64,000 bases of DNA. Origin: JBKCUI01 sp052161625 (GTDB lineage Bacteria > Planctomycetota > Planctomycetia > Pirellulales > Pirellulaceae). Each line of letters starts with the position of its first letter. Within the stretch, counting starts at the first letter, position 1. The DNA lies in the NCBI GenBank assembly GCA_052161625.1, contig CP197412.1; one strand, written 5' to 3'. A model generated the notes under the pieces. It did not search any database and was not told the DNA's origin. It saw nothing but the letters and a program-made list of their open reading frames with translations. The translations under genes were made by a program, and so were the position numbers. This document shows, piece by piece, positions 1 to 8,073 of this stretch.

Positions 1-918
1 GTAGCCCCACATCTTGGCATCCAGGCTATCTTTCTTTTCCTTTTGAGCCTCCTTCATCTTCTCAAGGAGTCGCTGTATTCGGGAGTCTTGCAGAGCCTCC
101 TTTTCGTCGGGTATCTCCTTGGGCATGATCAGCTTGACGTGCGTGTCATCAAGCCCCAAGCAACGAGAGGCCATGAGTCTGGCTCGCATCGCTTCGAGCA
201 GCCTTTCCGAAACATCATGAGTTAGATCCGCCAGGTAATCCAGGGTGGATCGACTTGGGGTCCACCCCGAGGAGGCGAACATGTCTTGCAGGCGGTAATA
301 GGGGAGATGGAGCCCGAACTTGCCATGGATCACTTGAGCAGCCACGGAAGGGTGGTAGCGGCCCTTTTCCCCAAGATTTACTTCTTCTTCGACGTTCAGC
401 TCGCGTTCGGGGGAGTTGGCGTAAGCCAGAACAGGCTTCTTGTACTGGAGAACAACAAGCTTCGACGGGATGTGCTTGAGGGTTTCGGTGACTTCATAGC
501 GTTTGACGATCAGCTCGCCAGAGTCAACGCGTTGTTGGAACGCATCAGGGATCTCCACTTCCACGACCTCACGCGGCAAGTGTGGCGGGAACTTGTCACT
601 ATTTGGCTTCTTCGCGACAGCTTGCTTCTTGCGCGTATAGGTGATGCGCTCTACCTCGGCTTCCGCTTCCTTCTTGGCAGCTTCGAGCGCCTCTTGCAAC
701 TCCTTGTCATCCTCGAATTCCAAGAGATATTGGTCTGCGTTGATGAACTTCTCTCGCTTCTTCCCGGTGCGCAGGAAGCGGATCTCAGCAAGCGCTTCTT
801 CGAGCGATTTTTTGAGCGTATCGATCTCGGATTTTTGCTTTACGAGAACGTTCGATTGCACAAGAATCACTTCTTGTGCGGTGCTCAAATCGTTCGGTAA
901 TTCGTTCGCGTCTTGCAT
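1..918 (-). CDS. tnpC: IS66 family transposase TnpC, N-terminal 306 residues (runs off window)
   Basis: This is the catalytic IS66 transposase, open to the window edge. The first part (residues about 15-75) is a charged coiled-coil with a Leu-rich heptad pattern and the usual LRTGKKREKF stretch. A middle region has Pro-rich PHLPREVVEVEIP, then the start of the DDE domain with YHPSVAAQVIHGKFGLHLPYYRLQDMF and a predicted catalytic Asp in LGLDDTHVKL. The ATG at 918 is the first in frame. It lies about 80 bp downstream of tnpB on the same strand. Whether it is intact cannot be judged because the C-terminal half is outside the window. Confidence 0.88.
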   Translation of the reverse strand, partial: MQDANELPNDLSTAQEVILVQSNVLVKQKSEIDTLKKSLEEALAEIRFLRTGKKREKFINADQYLLEFEDDKELQEALEAAKKEAEAEVERITYTRKKQAVAKKPNSDKFPPHLPREVVEVEIPDAFQQRVDSGELIVKRYEVTETLKHIPSKLVVLQYKKPVLAYANSPERELNVEEEVNLGEKGRYHPSVAAQVIHGKFGLHLPYYRLQDMFASSGWTPSRSTLDYLADLTHDVSERLLEAMRARLMASRCLGLDDTHVKLIMPKEIPDEKEALQDSRIQRLLEKMKEAQKEKKDSLDAKMWGY

Positions 919-1000
919 GATGGTGTTATAGCGCGAGGCCCAAAAAGCGCAAGAGGGGACAGAAGTGAAATTGCCTAAAAACACAGGAATTGTTTCTGTT

Positions 1001-1381
1001 TCAAGCAGAGATTGCTTCTAGAGAATCGCGGGCCGGAGGGACGTAGCGCATTCTCTTCTTCACAGAGCTGAGTTCGACTCCCGTAAGGATCCACTGCAGC
1101 TCGGCGGACGAGACCACGACATGCTTTCCATCGGCGCTTCGAACTGGGCGCTGAAAGCAGCCTCTCTCCAATCGCTTCATCCAAATAGCGATTCCATCGG
1201 TGTCCCAGTACAAGAGCTTGATCCGATTCAGGCGATGGTTCAGGAACATGAACAAGCCACCATCGCGCACGTCGCGCTGAAAGTCATTCTTAATGATCCC
1301 GAAGAGACCGTCGAAGCTCTTGCGCATATCGATGGGCTCGGTATGCAGGTAAATGGGAACTGAAGGGTTGAGAGCGAGCAT
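1001..1381 (-). CDS. tnpB: IS66 accessory protein TnpB (Orf2-like)
   Basis: A 126-aa protein with the IS66 Orf2 signature: a start like IYLHTEPIDMRKSFDGL, then GGLFMFLNHRLNRIKLLYWD, then GIAIWMKRLERGCF. These proteins are needed for IS66 transposition but their biochemical role is unclear. Length and order, directly after tnpA (gap 5 bp) and before tnpC, are normal. It looks intact. Confidence 0.9.
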   Translation of the reverse strand: MLALNPSVPIYLHTEPIDMRKSFDGLFGIIKNDFQRDVRDGGLFMFLNHRLNRIKLLYWDTDGIAIWMKRLERGCFQRPVRSADGKHVVVSSAELQWILTGVELSSVKKRMRYVPPARDSLEAISA

Positions 1382-1386
1382 GGTAA

Positions 1387-1683
1387 CTATGCCACCTGAT
1401 CGAGAATATCAGAGAGCGAGGCAATCGCACTAAGGGGTAGACGCAATAGCACGCCGCTTGGGAGCTTGATTTCGATCGCAGAGTCGACAGCATCCACGGA
1501 TTGAACTCGCAAGAACGCTGGCTGGACCGGAGCCTTGCCAAGCTTGCGCTTCCAGTTATAGAAGGTTGGAACGGAACAACCGATGGAATCGCAGAATTGG
1601 GTTACGGTAAGTCCTGAGCGGTCGAAATCCGCGAGATGCTGCGCCCATCGTTGGGAGCGAGAAGCAGAAGATGGTCGAGCCAA
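1387..1683 (-). CDS. tnpA: IS66 helix-turn-helix protein TnpA, inner copy
   Basis: A 98-aa protein with a helix-turn-helix near residues 15-50 (WAQHLADFDRSGLTVTQFCD, then CSVPTFYNWKRKLG), as in IS66 Orf1/IS3-type DNA-binding subunits. This copy keeps the native C-terminus (DILDQVA) and the native spacing to tnpB, so it is probably the functional one. Its sequence is almost identical to the outer copy at 1763-2077. Confidence 0.85.
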   Translation of the reverse strand: MARPSSASRSQRWAQHLADFDRSGLTVTQFCDSIGCSVPTFYNWKRKLGKAPVQPAFLRVQSVDAVDSAIEIKLPSGVLLRLPLSAIASLSDILDQVA

Positions 1684-2182
1684 GATGAGTTCCTTGCGTA
1701 CGAGTGAAAACGTTGATCGAACGCAGAAAACTACACGACAGAAACCGACCAGGTCGGGAAAATCAAGAACCGGTCAGTGTACGCTCACCCTGATCGAGAA
1801 TATCAGAGAGCGAGGCAATCGCACTAAGGGGTAGACGCAAAAGCACGCCGCTTGGGAGCTTGATTTCGATCGCAGAGTCGACAGCATCCACGGATTGAAC
1901 TCGCAAAAACGCTGGCTGGACCGGAGCCTTGCCAAGCTTGCGCTTCCAGTTATAGAAGGTTGGAACGGAACAACCGATGGAATCGCAGAATTGGGTTACG
2001 GTAAGTCCTGAGCGGTCGAAATCCGCGAGATGCTGCGCCCATCGTTGGGAGCGAGAAGCAGAAGATGGTTGTGCCAAGATAGGTTCCTTGCGTACGAGTG
2101 AAAACGTTGATCGAACGCAGAAAACTACACGACAGAAACCGACCAGGTCGGGAAAATCAAGAACCGGTCAGTGTACGCTCAC
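1395..2182. repeat. Tandem duplication, 394-bp unit, of the IS66 left end
   Basis: Units 1395-1788 and 1789-2182 are nearly identical and abut. Each contains most of tnpA, its upstream region and the terminal sequence GGTCAGTGTACGCTCAC. The junction joins the IS terminus of the inner unit directly to tnpA codons of the outer unit. Only a few substitutions were noticed between units (for example near 1841 and 2068), which suggests a recent event. Confidence 0.85.
1763..2077 (-). CDS. tnpA: IS66 TnpA, outer duplicated copy with altered C-terminus
   Basis: A second copy of the 98-aa helix-turn-helix protein, 104 aa here. The reading frame leaves the native sequence after DILDQ and runs into the duplicated IS terminus, ending GERTLTGS. 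Being outermost, it is transcribed first if the element's own promoter is used. The change affects only the last residues, so the DNA-binding part should be unaffected. It is a by-product of the 394-bp tandem duplication. Confidence 0.7.
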   Translation of the reverse strand: MAQPSSASRSQRWAQHLADFDRSGLTVTQFCDSIGCSVPTFYNWKRKLGKAPVQPAFLRVQSVDAVDSAIEIKLPSGVLLRLPLSAIASLSDILDQGERTLTGS

Positions 2183-2467
2183 GATGGGATGACGACCGAA
2201 CGGCGGTCAAGTACGAAATGAAACGGAACCGAAAGCAAGCACTCCCCAAACTTGACGAGTCGCCAAGACCGAAATCCGATGCACGTCAAAAAACTCAGAG
2301 ATCCCAATGATTACCACACCGCAACTGTGCCATAAAAGCAAATGCACCCGGTGCGGGCTGTTTAGTTCATACAAACTCGGTTTCTGTGACACCAGGGCTG
2401 TAATTCGGTCGAGTCGTTTAAACTGCGATTGCCTTAGATTTGGCCAATATTTGTAGCTGTTTCTATT
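2183..2467. other. Gap between IS66 end and Rhs module A partner
   Basis: About 285 bp with no supported gene. A 61-codon frame on the minus strand (2207-2392) has no recognisable feature. No clear terminator hairpin was found downstream of the small membrane gene. Confidence 0.5.
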
Positions 2468-2644
2468 TTAGGGCTTTGAAAAAGCCGAAAGTTCCAGGCA
2501 TGCCGCGACAAAACCTAGGACTAGCCCAATTGGTAGCGTAAGAAACATTGAAATTCCCGTTGCGTCAGTGACTACATATGCGAACACATAGCCCTGCAGG
2601 AATGTTAATGCGAACAGAAAAAAATTCTCGAAATGTGTAGTCAT
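2468..2644 (-). CDS. Small two-TM protein, candidate immunity partner of Rhs module A
   Basis: A 58-aa peptide with two predicted membrane helices (roughly residues 6-24, FFLFALTFLQGYVFAYVV, and 29-50, ISMFLTLPIGLVLGFVAA) joined by a short loop. A TTG two codons upstream is the alternative start; the ATG at 2644 is preferred. It begins 11 bp after the stop of the Rhs module A gene, the standard place for an immunity gene in polymorphic-toxin loci. No sequence family is recognised. The immunity role is inferred from position and from the pattern repeated in the other three modules. A membrane immunity protein would suit a toxin acting at or across the membrane. Confidence 0.55.
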   Translation of the reverse strand: MTTHFENFFLFALTFLQGYVFAYVVTDATGISMFLTLPIGLVLGFVAACLELSAFSKP

Positions 2645-2655
2645 TTTCAATCAAG

Positions 2656-4704
2656 CTACTTGTTTATTATTTTGCCACCAACAATAACTGTTCCGCCTAT
2701 AACGACTACGCCTCCCCCATATAGCTCAGGAGTTCCTACGAACGACGGGACTATTTCGTGTACATAGCCAAATGGCCTCGTGTCGATCAAGTTAGGGTTT
2801 CGAATGTACTGACCAATATGAAGCATTTCATGGTGAGACGTAGAGCGGTTAAAGTACCCAAGACTCTCCCTGCCTCCAACTATGTAACCATCTCCGATCT
2901 TGTGCAAACTTGAAGCGCCAATTCGGAACTCTGTGTTGGCCAAGAGTTCACACTCAACTTGTGCGACAGTAACATTCTCACTTCGCCCTAGCGTCTGCAG
3001 TTTTTTGATTGCGTTGTGCAATTTCAGCTTGTACGCAAACGTTCGCGAATTAACTTGCTCAAGGTACAGCTGTCGAACTACAGCACTTTCAGGTCCTGTT
3101 GGTATCGATCCAATTTTTCCTCCTCCTTTTAGAATCTGCACAGACGATATTTTTTTAGCAATAACCACTCCAGCAACCTGTACGTAAACTTCGCCGATCC
3201 CAGCGTTTGTAGAGCATTTTTGCTGAATTGCACTTGTAAGTTCGCCAGCCGCTTTTTTCCTACCATTCCAGTACTCCCCAGGTGAGTAGATCATTTGCTG
3301 GGCGACTTGTAAATCATCATCGAGAAGCTCCCACCCCTGAGCAAGATCTGCTGGAATCGTTCTAGGATCTAGGGCTTCAGCAATTCCGATCATTGCATTT
3401 CCGACGCCGCTAAAAAAGTTGTCTGAAGATGAGAATGAGTTTGCATACTCGCTAACAAAGTTACCTCCAAACTGCCAGATTCCTTCAAAGTAGCCCTCAA
3501 GCCCCGATGAATCAGTCGCATTCGTAGGCCCATTTCCCACATACCGATACAGATTGGCATCCCCAGCGGCGAAGCCGATGGGGTCTTGACTGAGCCATCG
3601 GCCGGTTTGTGGGTCGTACCAGCGAGCTCGGTTGTACTGCATTCCAATGTCGGAATCCCAGTCGCGACCTGTGTAACCAAATATACTGTCAACCGCTGCG
3701 GCGTCCGTACTCGAAATTGCGGTCCCTGAGGAGTTGTAGTCCACCTCCCGAATCAGCCTGCCGAAGCTATCAAAAACGTTGTGCTCGCGTACGACGCCGT
3801 TATTGTCGAGCAAGTCCCGTACACTTCCTAAATGGTCTGTAAGCGCCCACAGAGTCGTGCCCGCTGTGCCTGAAGCAGTGGTGGCATCTATCTCCATCCC
3901 CGTACCAGAAGCGTACTGCTCGTCGGAGAGCAATTGGTCTACCGATTCAGCCCACAGATAGCGATTAGCAAGTCGGAGCTTTTGACCTGTCCCTGCGCCG
4001 TCGGTGTCGACCCAGCGCTGGACTTCTTGGCTATCGGCCCAAGTGTACACTTCGTAACGATCCCATGTCCCATTGCCATCGCTGTCTACTCGCTTCGCGG
4101 TTCGCTGGTCGAAGGCGTCATAGGTGTACTTGGTCACGAACCCATCGGCTCGCGATGCCAAGCTGGTGATCCGATTGTCCGCATCGTAGTTCAAGAAGTA
4201 GGCTGCGAACGTTCCTGTCGATGGCAAGCTTGAGGTACCGTCCCAGTTGACTCCTGCCCCCAATTCGGTCTTCGAATGCGTAATGCTCTTGAGCCTCCCT
4301 GCCGAATCGAAGGAATGGCGTGTGTTGCGGTCGGTCAAAGTAGCAAGGTTTCCGTTGGCATCATACGAGAAAGAACGGTCCGTTCCCTTGTTCTCCGTAA
4401 CGAGCTGTTGGAGCTTGTTGTAAGTATAGCTGGTCGTATTGTTCAGAGGATCCACGACGCTCGTCACATTTCCGAAAACATCGAAGTTCGTGGAGGTGAC
4501 CGCTCCCAGGGCGTCTACCGAAGAGGTGTTTCTGAACAATGGGTTCAAGCAGCGGCATTTGCATCTTCTTGCCCCCATCTTCTTGCCCATGGTTCCAGTC
4601 TTTCTACCCGTTGATCGCACAAAGAATGCCGAAGGCATAGCAGCTTGTAGCCGGAGGTTGAGCTCAAGCGACGCCGCCGGTTCGTTCCGTCTTGGATTGC
4701 GCAT
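2656..4704 (-). CDS. Rhs module A: truncated Rhs core with HExxH metallopeptidase-like tip
   Basis: A 682-aa protein in three parts. Residues 1-56 are a non-Rhs leader. Residues about 57-402 are YD-repeat/Rhs core with the family hallmarks DHLGSVRDLLD, GRDWDSDIGMQYNRARWYDP, GRWLSQDPIGF and LYRYVGN, ending at DSSGL. Residues 403-682 (nt 2656-3498) form a unique tip. The tip holds HHEMLHIGQY at about 624-633, a HExxH zinc-peptidase motif, followed by HEIVPSFVGTPE, which could give a third ligand, and a Gly/Val-rich tail. Rhs cores are shells that enclose and release C-terminal toxins; a toxin role here is inferred. Compared with module D it lacks 112 core residues and all N-terminal parts, so it is an orphan module. 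Its start codon lies 12 bp after a 100-aa gene. Confidence 0.8.
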   Translation of the reverse strand: MRNPRRNEPAASLELNLRLQAAMPSAFFVRSTGRKTGTMGKKMGARRCKCRCLNPLFRNTSSVDALGAVTSTNFDVFGNVTSVVDPLNNTTSYTYNKLQQLVTENKGTDRSFSYDANGNLATLTDRNTRHSFDSAGRLKSITHSKTELGAGVNWDGTSSLPSTGTFAAYFLNYDADNRITSLASRADGFVTKYTYDAFDQRTAKRVDSDGNGTWDRYEVYTWADSQEVQRWVDTDGAGTGQKLRLANRYLWAESVDQLLSDEQYASGTGMEIDATTASGTAGTTLWALTDHLGSVRDLLDNNGVVREHNVFDSFGRLIREVDYNSSGTAISSTDAAAVDSIFGYTGRDWDSDIGMQYNRARWYDPQTGRWLSQDPIGFAAGDANLYRYVGNGPTNATDSSGLEGYFEGIWQFGGNFVSEYANSFSSSDNFFSGVGNAMIGIAEALDPRTIPADLAQGWELLDDDLQVAQQMIYSPGEYWNGRKKAAGELTSAIQQKCSTNAGIGEVYVQVAGVVIAKKISSVQILKGGGKIGSIPTGPESAVVRQLYLEQVNSRTFAYKLKLHNAIKKLQTLGRSENVTVAQVECELLANTEFRIGASSLHKIGDGYIVGGRESLGYFNRSTSHHEMLHIGQYIRNPNLIDTRPFGYVHEIVPSFVGTPELYGGGVVVIGGTVIVGGKIINK

Positions 4705-5118
4705 CCAGAGCGGATGCTAGCCGCTGCATCTCCTTAGCCGAATCATCGCTCCATCCCTGATAAAATAATGACAAATGGTTGAACGATGCGTGAACCCTTC
4801 TTGCTGATAGATCCAGGTGTGGGCCATATCTGCAACTTTCCCGAGCAACGGAAGCTCATCACGACCGAACGAGGAGCTGGATTCCCAGCCCTCTTCAGTC
4901 TTATAGATTCGGCTGAAGGTTACCCCGTAACGTGTTCCAGATTCGGTCTCGTTACGCCAAATGGCAGCCTTCACCTTGCCGAGTCTAATCTCGTGAACCG
5001 GTTTGTCATTTTGTGCCATAGGGCACCTCGCTTTCTTGTTGAAAACAGGACAATCAACCGTTCACGCACCGTTGTTCTCTCAATCACAATTCTGCGAGAG
5101 ATTTGATTCTTAAGATAG
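3537..5118. repeat. Long direct repeat, copy 1 (Rhs core + leader + 100-aa gene)
   Basis: Nearly identical to 9428-11010. It covers the Rhs core, the non-Rhs leader (about 4536-4704), the 100-aa gene and its upstream region, fading out after a shared TTGATTCTTAAG. The Rhs core part also matches modules B (about 7095-8073) and D (about 12590-13935). At the toxin side, identity stops just before the hinge. Confidence 0.85.
4717..5019 (-). CDS. 100-aa conserved protein, copy 1, upstream of Rhs module A
   Basis: A small soluble protein starting MAQNDKPVHEIRLGKVKAAIW, then YGVTFSRIYKTEEGWESS and SFGRDELPLLGKVADMAHTWIY. I recall similar short proteins in planctomycete genomes, often near recombination-type genes, but no function is known to me. 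Its C-terminal 25 residues differ from the second copy more than the rest. It sits 12 bp before the Rhs module A start on the same strand, so its promoter probably drives that chimeric gene. An upstream AGGTGCCCT-like stretch gives a plausible ribosome site. Confidence 0.6.
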   Translation of the reverse strand: MAQNDKPVHEIRLGKVKAAIWRNETESGTRYGVTFSRIYKTEEGWESSSSFGRDELPLLGKVADMAHTWIYQQEGFTHRSTICHYFIRDGAMIRLRRCSG

Positions 5119-5673
5119 GCATCTTCGAACAAAGGCCTAAGCAACCGACTGTTAATGGCTTGAAGAGTCCGTTACCAACCGAATGGCACGAGTTCGACCC
5201 AATCTGGGCAATTCGTTCTAGAGCACTTCTGAGGCATTTCTCAACGCTCGCTGGCAGATATCCAACTTGACCTCTCCAGAATTCGCGACTATTGAACAAC
5301 CTATCTCGAAACAGCCCGAAATCTTTATCGGTCTAATTAGGTAGTGACTGCGACCACAATCCGATCAGGGACACTTTATCCTCACCCGTGCTCCGGCTTC
5401 GCTGGGCGGGACTCGCTGCGCTCCGTGCCATTGACTACGAACGCCGCTACTTTATTGGCATTAAAACATCGCTCGGCGCATCGCCTTGTTTTACTTCGAT
5501 GAGAGTCTCTTGGCCAATTCCGCTTCGTGTCCTCCGTCAATGCCACTAGCATACATGACCATCCCGCCCGTCTTCAGCTCGACGTCCACGTCTTGTTAGT
5601 TCAGTTCTATCATCTCTCGCCAATCGACACGGCCCTGGCGATTCCAACCGGGAACGCATAATGCTAAATCCTT
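5119..5673. other. Non-coding gap between module B partner and the 100-aa gene
   Basis: About 555 bp without a supported gene. One open frame of 71 codons on the minus strand (5084-5299) overlaps the repeat and shows no protein-like character. The part at 5380-5600 looks like degraded coding DNA broken by stops in the frames I read. Nothing could be identified. Confidence 0.4.
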
Positions 5674-5694
5674 CCGATGGCATCGTGCCATCGG
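5674..5694 (-). terminator. Hairpin downstream of the module B lipoprotein gene
   Basis: A perfect 9-bp stem with a 3-nt loop (CCGATGGCA, TCG, TGCCATCGG), 28 bp past the lipoprotein stop on the minus strand. The T-run after it is weak (GGATTTAGCATTA), so it may be an imperfect intrinsic terminator or an mRNA 3'-end hairpin. Confidence 0.4.
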
Positions 5695-5722
5695 TCTTCA
5701 GTCCCAACATTTTCGACTTTGA

Positions 5723-6454
5723 CTACTTGAGCTGTTGATGCCGTGCTGCGTTTATCGACTCACCACCCGCCAAAGTACACATCGCGACGATTTCCTTACG
5801 TTGAACGTCGGACGACAGACGCCGAATCTTTCCATCGCGAAACAACACGATCTTTTCGGGCTCTTGCAGCCATGCCTCGAATACCGCATTTCCAGTCCCA
5901 TCTTTGTTAACTGTTAAGTCCGTCGGCTCCGTCCAGTGCACTTTCGACCCCGAAAAAAACACGATTAAGATAGTGTTTTCGTTTCCATCCGGGACTTTGC
6001 CTCGTTCGTTGAGTTCAACCTCTCCAACAGTTGTAATCATCAAAACAGATGTCCAATTGCTCCCAGATGCCGATCCCGACTTAGTTCTGAAGAAACTACT
6101 AGGATCAAACAGGGCAACTTCACCTTGCTCTTTCAGACGTACACTTCTGGATGCTGCAAGATTCGACGGAGAATCATAGGGCTCCTGGAAATTGTACCGG
6201 CCAAAAAACTCGTTCGATGAAAGCCACGGGTAAATTGCAACTCGCCAGGAATGAATAACGCCATCCTGGTCAATTTGCGCATTGATGGGCTTTTTCTTGA
6301 CGGATGTGTACTGATCAATTGCAATGAAAACACGTTCAAGCAGCTCCTTCACTTCGGTGTCAGAGCTTGACGTACCTTCTTTCAACTGACACCCGCCCAA
6401 TATCAAGCCAAGGGATATGGCTGCCAAACACAACGATCGAATCATTTTTCCCAT
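5723..6454 (-). CDS. DUF1559-like lipoprotein, candidate immunity partner of Rhs module B
   Basis: A 243-aa protein with a lipoprotein signal peptide: hydrophobic stretch LCLAAISLGLIL then the lipobox LGGC with Cys22. Residues about 40-100 resemble the middle of planctomycete DUF1559 proteins (an ALHNY-like helix, then SWRVAIYPWL, then EPYDSPSN), but there is no pilin-like N-terminal helix. It should therefore be anchored in a membrane rather than assembled as a pseudopilin. Its start overlaps the end of the Rhs module B gene by 13 bp, so the two are almost certainly co-translated. The immunity role is inferred from position only. An alternative is an unrelated exported DUF1559 relative that was trapped here. 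Confidence 0.65.
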   Translation of the reverse strand: MGKMIRSLCLAAISLGLILGGCQLKEGTSSSDTEVKELLERVFIAIDQYTSVKKKPINAQIDQDGVIHSWRVAIYPWLSSNEFFGRYNFQEPYDSPSNLAASRSVRLKEQGEVALFDPSSFFRTKSGSASGSNWTSVLMITTVGEVELNERGKVPDGNENTILIVFFSGSKVHWTEPTDLTVNKDGTGNAVFEAWLQEPEKIVLFRDGKIRRLSSDVQRKEIVAMCTLAGGESINAARHQQLK

Positions 6455-8055
6455 GGAACTTTCGGCAGTCCAGTTGCCTTCCTTTCCATCTCCTCAGTAA
6501 TCTCAACTACACCAAAATAATTGTACCCATACCCTTGCCGGTAACTTGGGAGGTTTCCACAGGATACCCTTCGGTACTTATCGGTATGCCCGTCCGCTAC
6601 ATACTCCCAATAGTACTTTTTGCCGTCCCAGTGAAGTGTCGCGAAATTAAAGTTGCCTGTTTGAATACTATGAGGATTGATCTCAAGCAGGTCTTCGAAA
6701 GGAAGTGACCGTCCTTTGTGAACCTCATCGAGACCATCGTACGGCAACGGTTTTCGATTTGTTTGGAATACAAAAATACGGACCCGCTTTCCGTCCTTCA
6801 CCATCCGGTCTGCCGCCTCAAACGCGTACATCGAGGAGGTGAAAAAGTGAATTCCATCCGAACCTGGGAATGGTAGTCTGCCATATGCATCAGAAATCGG
6901 ACTCAACATCCCCATTCTTTTCGCGGCCAAATCACCGCAACCGTATTCGTAAACTCGATTTCGAGATGCTCTTGAGAACCCTTCCCAATAGAGCTTGTTG
7001 CGAAGCGCACTCGTCTCGTTAACTGACTTGTCTTCAAAATCTAGCGGATAATCCGACGGTAACGGAACCTCATTCTCCTGCAGTCCGCTTGGATCGGTCT
7101 TGTTGGTAGGCCCATTCCCAACATACCGATACAGATTCGCATCCCCTGCGGCGAAGCCAATGGGGTCTTGGCTGAGCCAGCGGCCGGTTTGTGGGTCGTA
7201 CCAGCGAGCTCGATTGTACTGCATTCCGATGTCGGAATCCCAATCGCGACCGGTGTAGCCAAATATACTGTCCACCGCTGCTGCGTCCGTACTCGATATC
7301 GCGGTACCTGAGGAGTTGTAGTCTACCTCCCGAATTAGCCTGCCGAAGCTATCAAAAACGTTGTGTTCGCGTACGACGCCGTTATTGTCGAGCAAGTCCC
7401 GTACACTCCCTAAATGGTCTGTGAGCGCCCAAAGGGTCGTGCCCGCTGTGCCTGACGCGGTGGTGGCATCAATCTCCATCCCTGTCCCAGAAGCGTATTG
7501 TTCATCGGAGAGCAATTGGTCGACCGATTCAGCCCACAGATAGCGATTAGCAAGTCGGAGCTTCTGACCTGTCCCTGCGCCGTCGGTATCGACCCAACGC
7601 TGGACTTCTTGGCCATCGGCCCAAGTGTACACTTCGTAACGATCCCATGTCCCGTTGCCGTCGCTGTCCACTCGCTTCGCGGTGCGCTGGTCGAAGGCGT
7701 CATAGGTGTACTCCACCTGCTTAAGCGTTGCGCCGGAGGCCGAAACTTTGTCGGTCACGGTCGCTAATCGATTGCGATAGTCCCAGGTGTAATCGGTTAC
7801 AGTGCTATCGCTAATCTTGGTACGTCGGGTAACGTTTCCTTCGTTATCGTGGGTGTAATTGTAGGTTCCATCGGTCTGAAGACGGTTGTGCGTACCGCTT
7901 GCTGATTGCGAAGCCCCCCCAGAAGACTTGCGGTTCCCGTTCTCATCCAGATTGTACGATTCAGCCGTTGGGGAAAACGGCATCGAAAGTCCGCTAATCG
8001 CGGACGTTGTCGCTGCCGTCAACTGGTCGATGATATCGTAAGTGAAATTGGTCAC
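6442..8055 (-). CDS. Rhs module B: truncated Rhs core with unrecognised tip
   Basis: A 537-aa protein. Residues 1-325 are Rhs core, from about the ADGFVTNFTYD repeat to DPSGL; it keeps the 112-residue segment missing in modules A and C. Residues 326-537 (nt 6442-7080) form a unique tip. The tip contains YEYGCGDLAAKRMG (Cys about 373), IHFFTSSMYAFEAADRM, and FATLHWDGKKYYWEYVADGH (His about 475). A Cys followed about 100 residues later by His could be a papain-like or related cysteine enzyme, but this is a weak inference. Homology to the Rhs core stops at 8073, and the first usable Met is at 8055, with no leader or obvious promoter. Expression is uncertain. Confidence 0.75.
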   Translation of the reverse strand: MTNFTYDIIDQLTAATTSAISGLSMPFSPTAESYNLDENGNRKSSGGASQSASGTHNRLQTDGTYNYTHDNEGNVTRRTKISDSTVTDYTWDYRNRLATVTDKVSASGATLKQVEYTYDAFDQRTAKRVDSDGNGTWDRYEVYTWADGQEVQRWVDTDGAGTGQKLRLANRYLWAESVDQLLSDEQYASGTGMEIDATTASGTAGTTLWALTDHLGSVRDLLDNNGVVREHNVFDSFGRLIREVDYNSSGTAISSTDAAAVDSIFGYTGRDWDSDIGMQYNRARWYDPQTGRWLSQDPIGFAAGDANLYRYVGNGPTNKTDPSGLQENEVPLPSDYPLDFEDKSVNETSALRNKLYWEGFSRASRNRVYEYGCGDLAAKRMGMLSPISDAYGRLPFPGSDGIHFFTSSMYAFEAADRMVKDGKRVRIFVFQTNRKPLPYDGLDEVHKGRSLPFEDLLEINPHSIQTGNFNFATLHWDGKKYYWEYVADGHTDKYRRVSCGNLPSYRQGYGYNYFGVVEITEEMERKATGLPKVPWEK

Positions 8056-8073
8056 AAACCCATCTGCTCGCTG

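Larger units (their letters stand above)
1..2182 (-). mobile_element. IS66-family insertion sequence, one end, partial
   Basis: Three genes in the usual IS66 order on the minus strand (tnpA, tnpB, tnpC) with short gaps. The tnpA-side end is seen at about 2182, where the minus strand starts GTGAGCGTACACTGACC, a terminus of the style typical of the family. The other end lies left of the window. The tnpA end is present twice in tandem. No target duplication can be checked because only one end is present. Confidence 0.85.
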
